Below are positions 57,610-64,000 of a DNA stretch of 64,000 bases, piece after piece; positions within the stretch are counted from its first letter, which is position 1, and the number at the start of each line of letters is the position of its first letter. The notes below the pieces were generated by a model that did not search any database, was not told the origin of the DNA, and saw only the letters and a program-made list of their open reading frames with translations. The stretch comes from Arion vulgaris. Lineage: Eukaryota; Mollusca; Gastropoda; Stylommatophora; Arionidae. The stretch is taken from NCBI GenBank assembly GCA_020796225.1, contig CM036767.1:10775927-10839926 (forward strand), given 5' to 3'. Position numbers and translations under genes: made by a program.

Positions 57610-57990
57610 CTGGATTAGTAGTCATTTCTTTATTATTTCTCCAATCCTGTTTTGCCTCACAGCGCCAGAATAAGAAAAGATTTATAGAACAGGCTTTTGT
57701 GTGCACTGCATAAACAGTGTCTTTCTTCGCTTCTGTTATCTACGAGGTTCACCTTTTGTGTGGCTGACCTTTTGCTTTGTGTCTATTGTATCGGAGAAAC
57801 ATTTCTCTTTAGGCACACTGTCTGTTGGTAATTTGCTAATGTGGCCGAACCATTTAATTTGTTGTTTCTTGATAAGTTCAGTACTGATATTGTACCAATT
57901 TGTTTCCTGATGTCTTCATTTCTAAACCGGTCTCTTCTTGTTATGCCCAGCATTCTGCGTAGACACCTCATCTCTGTCATGACTAGTTTT
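57610..57990 (-). mobile_element. LINE LN-H 3' end in the JMJD8 intron
   Basis: The minus strand reads MTEMRCLRRMLGITRRDRFR, NEDIRKQIGTISVLNLS, then frameshifted sequence to CTGGCGCTGTGAGGCAAAAC. It is the most complete LN-H copy. Confidence 0.8.
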
Positions 57991-58074
57991 CTTCTATCAT
58001 TTGATTGGATTAGCAGTAACTCTACTTTATATGGGTCACTATAAATACGTAATCTTTTATTAATAATAAAATTT

Positions 58075-58268
58075 CCCGTAGCGTTTTCAGAGCTTTGGGT
58101 ATGAAGTGCCTATCACTTCATATTTCTAGCTCTTAGTGAGCAGGAGGGCCAATTCCTTTCCTCATGTAAGGAACATCGAATGTGGGATTGAACCCCCAAC
58201 CCTCTTGAGTCTGAATCGATAGGTGAAAGCTGACGCATTGTGCAAATCCGTCCCACTAATCTTCTATT
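58075..58268 (-). repeat. tRNA-derived SINE S4
   Basis: Near the high end, the minus strand has TTAGTGGGACGG (A-box-like) and GGGGGTTCAATCCCACATTC (B box). The body ends with GCTACGGGAAATTTTATTA. Confidence 0.6.
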
Positions 58269-58434
58269 AGTGCTACCAATACATTAACAATCTAATGAAT
58301 ACTTGTAAAAAATTGTAACAAATAAAGGAAGAATAATCCCCAGTTTAAAAAAAAATTGAGAATAGTTTCTGATACAGGACTGCAGTAGTCTCTCCTGCTT
58401 TAAGTTTGTACCATGGATGCCGGGTAATGTTAGG

Positions 58435-58610
58435 TTTTCCGATCCAGAAGCACTTGAGCTGAAAGCTCTTGGCTCGGTGTCATGGACATCGTAACCCTTC
58501 GGCTCGGTGCCACGAACACCGTAAATCTGGGGAACCTGTAGCTTTTCTGCCAGTCTGCGGAGTTGAACCCCCTAACGCACTACGAACACGCTGGGCATGC
58601 GGGCAAATGT
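58435..58610 (-). repeat. SINE S1 lacking its middle
   Basis: ATCCAGAAGCACTTGAGCTG, GGTGTCATGGACATCGTAAC, ACACCGTAAATCTGGGGAAC and GGAGTTGAACCCCC. Between A and B boxes about 20 bases present at 49170-49200 are missing. Confidence 0.7.
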
Positions 58611-58989
58611 AACCTCTTCAAGCTCTAACTTCATGATTCGCCACAACACTACACACAATAATACACACAACACTACACACAACACTGCATAACATAATAA
58701 TGTTAGCTGTAATATATAGCGATGATGACATTAGCCTCAGACATGTGTTGTTGCACCTATCTAGTCTGTGCGGATGTGACTGTAGAGTTTAATCTTAGAA
58801 CAGAATCTCCTAACACAGTTGAGGCATACATGATCAGGGCTAGACGTGTGTGTTGTGTGCTCTGTCTTTCACGTAGCTATTTTCTCTGCGACGCATACGA
58901 TGATTCTCAGATATGAAAGTTCCTCTTATGCTGTTGCACCCTCACTTTGGCAATCTTGCCAAGAGATTCCCAGCACTTGGTGTCTATAT

Positions 58990-59150
58990 CAAACACTTTG
59001 TAGACACTTTAAATGATTGATTGGACCATCATCATTGCACTTTGGTGAGTACCCAGGTGTGCTCCGATATCTTTCATACACAGAAAGATCTCAACAGCAG
59101 TGCATGAACTGCGTAGCACCAGTGAGGGTTCCAGATGCAATTTAGAAGAT
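58990..59150 (-). repeat. SZ repeat
   Basis: GATTGATTGGACCATCATCATTGC, given in pieces GATTGATTGGACC + ATCATCATTGC, then TTTGGTGAGTACCC, AGATCTCAACAGCAGTGCAT and GTGAGGGTTCC match 44580-44720 reversed. Confidence 0.6.
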
Positions 59151-59358
59151 GGTGGCATTTAAGTGTGTCTTGGAAGCCTTTTTTCTGCTACCAGCCGGTC
59201 GTTTGAACTACATACAAAACTTCAGTCAATATAGTGATTCAGTACACTACTAAGCACAACTCTTCAATGTCTAGATTTATTCACCAACACTACCACATTA
59301 CAAATATACAACTAGGCAATCTTAATCACAATAAAATAAAAGTGTAAAATTAGCTTAC

Positions 59359-59491
59359 ATCGCCTGGGCCAATTGTGCAGTCTAGAGGCAGGTCAAGGGA
59401 TGCAATTCAGGTAATCTTCATAAAACCACTGAAGAGTTGTTCGATTTGGATGAAAATGGGGAGTTTTGTCAGGACGATACAAGAACCATCT
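59359..59491 (-). CDS. JMJD8: JMJD8-like penultimate exon, frame disrupted
   Basis: This 133-nt exon lies between acceptor TATGCTTTCAG and donor GCGAT|GTAAGC. It begins RWFLYRPDKTPHFHPNRTTL, followed by QWFYEDYLNCI, and ends DLPLDCTIGPGD. The two halves are in different frames: the first frame meets TGA just after the CCC at 59397-59399. Removing one base (or adding two) there restores a frame that ends in phase 0, exactly what the next exon needs. A homopolymer base-call error is the simplest explanation, but a real inactivating frameshift is possible. The motifs FHPN.TTL and PL.CTI.PG are typical of JMJD8. Confidence 0.87.
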
Positions 59492-59984
59492 CTGAAAGCA
59501 TACATTAACAAAATTCATGATCTGACCTACCTTCCAATTTTGCTTGAAACATTGAACTGCGACTAACATGTTACATTGAAACTATTCTTCCTGAGCTGTG
59601 ACAACAAGTTTCTGCTTCTAAAGTCTACTCTTCCATTGCTCTTCAGCTTCACCCCTCTTTCTTGTCCCAAAAAATCATGTAAGGAGTATAACAATCTATA
59701 TCCTTTGCATGTTCTTTTTGCCACGTGTGGCTTCTACCAGAGATTTTTCATTGTTGCATTTCTACAAATTGTTTCCCACATCAGACCACACTATTTTATT
59801 CCCACAGTTATTCTCCATGCTTCTTCTAAGTGTCCAGATCTTCTTTTTCCGTCTGCTGTCTATCTACTATATATTTCTTAGTGTCGGGATGTGCTGTTCG
59901 CCTATACACGGCTTCAGTTTACATCTGAAATTCACCATTTTTAAAACTAAATTTTACCATGAAAAGTTTAGATCAACTAAAGAA
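59492..59984. other. Unassigned JMJD8-like intron sequence
   Basis: AT-rich, no exon or known repeat. Confidence 0.3.
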
Positions 59985-60600
59985 ACAGTTTTGAAATCGG
60001 ATCAATATTAGATTTAAAATAAAATAAAATCGAATTCTTGATGTCCGATCCGACATATTTGTTACATTCCGACCACGAGGGTGAAGAAAAGGGATATAAT
60101 CCACAAATTGCCAGATAGCCTCTACAACATAGGCATGGATTGCATCCCTTAATGTGCTGTTTCAAACTATATAAAAATTGCATTTTTTTATTTGCGTTGA
60201 TTTGCGCAAACTGTATAATTTAGAATATTGACTTGAAATCGGGTCAATATTCGTTTAAAAATAAATAAAACCCAAACTGATATGTCTTATCCTACTTAAA
60301 ATCATTATTTCCGTAGTGGTAGTCACCACGTGACCTCTACCAGATATATTTTCCTCCAGTTGAAAAGGGTAACTACCGAAGATACACTTTGTCATTTCCA
60401 GCGCTAAATTGATTGTTGGACAGTGGAAATTTTCAATGGTCCAAGCTCAATCTTACCTCAACTTTGAAATTGCATCAATATTAGGTTTGTGTGCTAATGT
60501 TTTTATGTGTTAACTTTCCATTAAATTGTTTAATACTTATTCTGTTTTGTCAAAATTCCGCAGGTCCTTTTCTATTGTTATTGTTAAATTATTATATACA
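59985..60600 (+). other. AT-rich leader of the STPR ORF with a thrice-repeated motif
   Basis: There is no coding sequence here. The motif TTGAAATCGGRTCAATATT occurs near 59991 and 60233, with a weaker third copy near 60464, all in direct orientation about 230-240 bp apart. The first two are followed by AT-rich runs. The stretch may be the 5' non-coding part of the mobile element that carried the STPR ORF. Confidence 0.35.
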
Positions 60601-60903
60601 ATGAGGCCTAAGAGAAGAAGGCTTTTCAGTCAGACTATTATTGACAGTAAACGAAGAGCAGCACAGAGGTCTATAGAAAATGTAGTTGAAGAAAACAAAG
60701 ATGCAACCTTGATTCAACGTGCAGCTAATAGTTCGCAAATGACAATTTTCAGAGCAGAAGAAAACGAAGTAGCTACTTTGATTAGACTCGAAGCTAATAG
60801 AAGACGCTGGGCTAATAATCGATCAAATGAGACATTTCAACAAACAGCAGTCCGACTCGAGCAAGGCGCCAGACGGCGAGCAATAGCACGAGTTGCCAAA
60901 TAG
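60601..60903 (+). CDS. Short STPR-repeat ORF, probable Helitron relic
   Basis: A 100-codon ORF starts at MRPKRRR and stops at TAG 60901. An upstream in-frame Met at 60526 would add 25 hydrophobic residues that look non-coding. After a basic start it holds three consecutive 23-residue units starting ENKDATLIQR, ENEVATLIRL and ETFQQTAVRL, each followed by an Arg/Ala-rich half. This period and pattern match the STPR domain, a DNA-binding repeat known from silkworm FMBP-1 and from N-terminal parts of many Helitron proteins. No helicase or Rep domain follows. Instead a truncated LINE starts right after the stop. A degraded Helitron N terminus is more likely than a host gene. It lies on the plus strand inside a JMJD8 intron. 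Confidence 0.5.
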   Translation: MRPKRRRLFSQTIIDSKRRAAQRSIENVVEENKDATLIQRAANSSQMTIFRAEENEVATLIRLEANRRRWANNRSNETFQQTAVRLEQGARRRAIARVAK

Positions 60904-61495
60904 TCTTTGTTGAAGAATGAAGCATTCATCCACTGTGGCATTGCAGGCAATGAGAGTGCGGATGTCTTAGCTAAGGATGGCAGTGCCAAAGAGCAAATTT
61001 ACCAACCCTTGTCTTTTCAAGAGGTCAAAACCTCAGACAGAGAAAATTGGCAGTAGGCTGGAAGACAAACATTGGATATGATTATGGAAAAAACTCCTTC
61101 AAAGACCTAAGCAGAACAGATCAGGTCATTATATTTCGACTACGCACCGGACACTGCAAACTAAACAAACACTTATATAGACTAGGAATAAGTCCAAACA
61201 GCTCTCTGCCAGTGTCAGCAGGCGGAACAGACACCAGAGCATATCCTGCAAGACTGTCCTCTCCTGGGTGAGCTGAGAAGCAAAATGTGGCCACACCCAC
61301 CCAGTCGACCTGAAAACTAAGCTTTGGGGAAACCTGACAGACCTGAAGCTGACTGCCCATTTTGTGGTCCACAGTAAATTAAGCGCAAGACAAGAGATCG
61401 CTGAAGAAGAAGATGACATCTCTTGGAACGGCTTCACCAATTCCTCATCAAAGATTACTAACAACTTTCATCCATGCGAAGCCGGGTTAATCAGC
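60904..61495 (+). mobile_element. LINE LN-C RNase H end and C terminus
   Basis: IHCGIAGNESADVLAKDGSA (RNase H end) begins it, followed by PLSFQEVKTSDRENW, WKTNIGYDYGKNSFKDLSRT, DQVIIFRLRTGHCKLNKHLY, RLGISPNSS and, after a shift, EQTPEHILQDCPLLGELRSK. At least two frameshifts and one stop make it inactive. It starts in frame with the preceding STPR ORF but after that ORF's stop codon. Confidence 0.85.
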
Positions 61496-61525
61496 TAGTT
61501 GGTTATAATACTAATAATGACTTAC

Positions 61526-61593
61526 CTTCTGACCAAACACCACTTCTCCAAAACCAGGTCCGTGGAAGTGAAATGGAACACCAGTGCCAGCAC
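61526..61593 (-). CDS. JMJD8: JMJD8-like exon: JmjC/cupin core
   Basis: This 68-nt exon has acceptor TTATATTTCAG and donor CAGAAG|GTAAGT. After two leading bases it reads AGTGVPFHFHGPGFGEVVFG plus QK. The pattern G-x-G-V-P-F-H-x-H-G-P-G-x-x-E-V matches JMJD8, a JmjC-domain protein known in vertebrates as an ER-luminal protein with no settled catalytic activity. The His pair and the Glu occupy the cupin metal-site positions. The exon ends in phase 0 and joins the next exon to read QK|RWFLY. The upstream exons (signal peptide, N-terminal half) are not in the clean sequence above 61593 and are probably beyond the window end. Confidence 0.88.
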
Positions 61594-61854
61594 CTGAAAT
61601 ATAAACAGCCAATAAACATCTCACTGAAGAAGTTCTGTGTTAGTTAAGGCAGCTTCTAAATCTTACACACACCACTCTCTCCTCTCACGTGATCACCGCT
61701 TAGACTGATGTACCAGATTTCCACATAAATTCTGCTGTTGTTTCTAGGGCTCCGTCCCTCTGTACAACTTCTCGTTTAGTTCAGTATTTCCGGCCAGGTT
61801 TCATTTCTCAGGCCTGCTAGCAATAAGTAAAAAGTAAAGGAACCCTTTCATACC

Positions 61855-62002
61855 TCGTAGTATATAGGTCAATACAGTGTTAGGCCTGTATTTTCATTGA
61901 CCGTCGGCACACGATGGGTGATGTGGTCAGCATCACGCGGCCGCCTTTACTTTCCCAGAGCATGTCTGGTGCCCAGTTGAGGCTGGGTCTGTAATAGGGT
62001 TG
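61855..62002 (+). repeat. SY repeat, clean copy
   Basis: GGAACCCTTTCATACCTCGT, GTGTTAGGCCTGTATTTTCA, GATGGGTGATGTGGTCAGCA, AGCATGTCTGGTGCCCAGTT and GAGGCTGGGT. The same order is at 63296 and 6815. No tRNA boxes seen. Confidence 0.7.
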
Positions 62003-62055
62003 CAGAAGCGATATGCTAAATTACGGCCCTTGTTTTCAGAGGTATTCGAATAACA

Positions 62056-63134
62056 TGTGACCCTACATGGGCGACTAGATGGACGACGAGATGGATGACC
62101 AGATGGGCAGCAGGCTGCCGATTGGACAATCGAATTCCCGGATGAGTGTGCTATATAAGACGGAACACACGAGAGGGAGAATCACGAGAAGCGGATGGAA
62201 GATTACAAAAAGAGCAGAGCTAGGATTGACGAAAAGAGGAGACCACGATAGAACGACAGAGAACCCCGGAACACAAGAGAAACACGGAAGATTTGGACTT
62301 GGGCAGGAAAGTGATACAGGTAGTAGGAACATATTAAAATAAGTTAACGAAGTGTTAGATAAAGTAAGGCTGAGTTTATTACGTTTGATATATCAAAGTG
62401 CCAACCTCGTGATATTTGTTCTATTACTTAACGTGGATATAACGTGTCAGAGAGCTAGTTATCGACACGTGGTGACATAGAATTTTATCAAGTTTCGCAA
62501 GGCATCAGCCTTTGATGTAGTGAAGGACCACGCGGCAGAAGAACTTCCATCTTAGGTTGAGTCTTTCATTAGACTTTCATTCTACAGTGTCGTTCTTTGA
62601 GAACGTGAGTTTGTTGTATTTCATCATTACATAACCTGATTTGAACTGTTCAGAGCTATAGCTACCACGTGGGCCATTGGCCAAGCTTCAGTCTTTGGTT
62701 TAGTCAGAAACAACAATCCGGTGCTACTTCTCATAACTCGTGTTCAAGTTAACTGGTACACAGTCGGAGTTAGAAGAACTGCAGTAATAATCCAAAACGT
62801 GACATCTTGTGTGTAGAGATAGACTGATAAATTCCAAGGACATCTGAAGAAATTTATTTAATAGTGTATTTTAATTGTGTGTATTTTTAAATAATATTTA
62901 AGTAATGTTTTATGAAATGTTTATGCACGTATGTAACATAGAGAAGTGAATTGGAGATGCAAGTATCTTGATAACCTTCTTGATACAGAGAATAGAATCT
63001 AAGAATAAAGAAGCTTACGTATATGATAATTTGATACCACGTGTTTATGTATTATAAGTGTGTAGGATAGTTTTATATGAGTTTAAATGTATTCAGTAAT
63101 AAGAGAGTAATGTCAACCGCTCCATACTGTTACA
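62056..63134 (+). mobile_element. Possible solo LTR
   Basis: It begins TGTGAC and ends GTTACA, near-perfect inverted ends of LTR type. An ATTGG box (62121) and a TATATAA box (62152-62158) have promoter spacing, and AATAAA near 63004 could be the polyadenylation signal. No second LTR, primer site or gag/pol frame is visible, and the 5-bp flanks (TAACA, GGTCG) do not match. Tentative. Confidence 0.35.
62151..62159 (+). promoter_or_regulatory. TATA-box-like element
   Basis: CTATATAAG lies 30 bases after ATTGGACAAT, inside the possible LTR. Position and consensus are good, but no transcript is known. Confidence 0.4.
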
Positions 63135-63242
63135 GGTCGACCTGAGAGCCGTCGCGGTCGGAAAAATTTCACCAGTTGAACCCAGACCACCAGCCTTGAG
63201 AAGCGAGTTCACTAACAACTACGATACAGCGGCTCTTCTGCT
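63135..63242 (-). repeat. SINE S2 head
   Basis: The minus strand reads AGAGCCGCTGTATCGTAGTT, GTTAGTGAACTCGCTTCTCA, AGGCTGGTGGTCTGGGTTCA and CGACCGCGACGGCTCTCAGG. It has no LINE-derived 3' part, unlike 51212-51497. Confidence 0.75.
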
Positions 63243-63289
63243 AGCAGTGGTCAGTCACAAATGATCAATATTTCAAATGGCTGTGGTTA

Positions 63290-63712
63290 ATAAAAAGTAA
63301 AGGAACCCTTTTTTACCTCGATTGGGTAATAGCGTGTTAGGCCCATGTTTTTTTTATTGACCATTGGTACATGATGGATGATGTGGTCAACATCACGTCT
63401 GCCGCCCTTCTCTTCTTCTTTGCGTTCGTTCTTTACGACCAATTTTAATTACTCTGTGATATGTTAGATCTTTGCCAAGAACGTGTATACGTTGCACATT
63501 GGTTTGGTAGGCCCCTAAACGCATAGACTTCTACATGTTTAGGACATGTCATCGATTTCAGCCAAACCTCCTAGTGCCTCTTACGACATGTGTGGCAGGT
63601 AACAGTGGTTCTATTCTTTAGACCCCAAATTTGGGCCCGGAAACCACTGGGTGGTCTGCCGCCCTTACTTCCCAGTGCTTTTCCTGGTACCCAAATGAGG
63701 CTGGGTTAACCT
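63290..63712 (+). repeat. SY repeat split by a nested SINE
   Basis: The first part is 63290-63409 and the second 63667-63712 (TTCCCAGTGC..CCTGGTACCCAAATGAGGCT). Joining them recovers the order seen at 61855-62002. Confidence 0.8.
63410..63653 (-). repeat. Core-domain SINE nested in SY, perfect 13-bp target duplication
   Basis: CTCTTCTTCTTTGCGTTCGT to CCCAAATTTGGGCCCGGAAA and CCACTGGGTG. GTCTGCCGCCCTT flanks it at 63397-63409 and 63654-63666. Confidence 0.93.
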
Positions 63713-63769
63713 GAGAGCCGTTATAGTCTGTAAAATATTCCACGTTCACTGTGTAATTAAGCCTGGACC

Positions 63770-64000
63770 ACTAGTCAAAGAAAATGTATCAAACTTTATA
63801 AGAAAGTGCGCTGGAACTACACCTGACACACACTTAGAATGGATGAGGAAGACTCTTACCAATCGTCAAGGAACATGGGAGAAAAAAAACGAGGAAGACC
63901 AAGAAGACTCTGCAGTAGAACATACAGAGAAGGCTCAACGATGGGCCTAGTAAACATCAAAGACTTAAAACAAATAGCAAGGAACACTGAGACATGGAGA
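63770..64000 (+). mobile_element. LINE 3' end cut by window end
   Basis: It reads RKCAGTTPDTHLEWMRKTLT, NRQGTWEKKRGRPRRLCSRT, YREGSTMGLVNIKDLKQIAR and NTETWR, with shifts. The GRPRR..S plus L..IA.D/N...WR ending is the usual LINE C terminus. Confidence 0.7.

Noticed and set aside
58722..58916. 64-codon Cys-rich ORF as a secreted peptide
   Set aside because: No signal peptide and no regular Cys spacing; similar ORFs are expected by chance.
60904..61271. LINE RNase H sequence as a C-terminal extension of the STPR ORF
   Set aside because: It is in the same frame but after a stop codon, and it is a 5'-truncated copy of a LINE family found elsewhere in the window.
59359..61593. JMJD8-like exons as a processed pseudogene
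   Set aside because: Introns with proper GT-AG sites separate the exons, which excludes a retrocopy. The single frame break is reported separately.

Overview
This is eukaryotic nuclear DNA from an animal, most likely a mollusc. Coding exons are small, widely spaced and bounded by GT-AG splice sites. The rest is mostly short, degraded LINE 3' ends and tRNA-derived SINEs. One SINE family carries a core around ATGTCGTAAGAGGCGACTAA, which I associate from memory with the conserved core-domain SINEs (Nin-type) of gastropods and bivalves. Nothing suggests bacteria, phage, operons or CRISPR.

Two host genes could be assembled from exons, both on the minus strand and both incomplete in the window. 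(1) A FAM20-family secretory-pathway kinase gene, closest to FAM20C/A: five exons between 47162 and 33507 encode a signal-anchor N terminus, a variable luminal stem and the first part of the kinase domain. The rest of the kinase should lie at lower coordinates, in the poor-quality block, where I could not find it. (2) A JMJD8-like gene: its last three exons lie between 61593 and 57458 and end in the conserved C terminus. Its middle exon has a one-base frame disruption.

Layout. 1-1600: readable sequence with two LINE 3' ends and a SINE. About 1640-31900: sequence with inflated homopolymers and many small deletions, in which only blurred copies of the repeats can be recognised. It looks like unpolished long-read sequence. 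31740-32480: a LINE fragment in which a heptapeptide-coding 21-bp unit has expanded to exactly 19 copies, flanked by 36-bp inverted arms. 33-47 kb: the FAM20-like gene, its introns filled with LINEs, SINEs and three hAT-type MITEs with 8-bp target duplications. 47-57 kb: intergenic sequence with LINE ends, SINEs, microsatellites and a 161-bp tandem duplication. 57-61.6 kb: the JMJD8-like gene, with a short STPR-repeat ORF (probably a Helitron relic) and a LINE inside one intron. 61.8-64 kb: SINEs, including a nested insertion with a perfect 13-bp target duplication, a possible solo LTR and one more LINE end.

Mobile elements dominate. At least ten LINE groups can be told apart by their C-terminal protein motifs and 3' tails; the letters LN-A to LN-J and SINE labels S1-S4, SX, SY, SZ and core-SINE are local names only. 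I found no convincing new biological system. The most unusual items are the LINE-derived 21-bp array, the repeat-coding read-through next to FAM20 exon 1, the STPR ORF and the shared LINE/SINE 3' tails.
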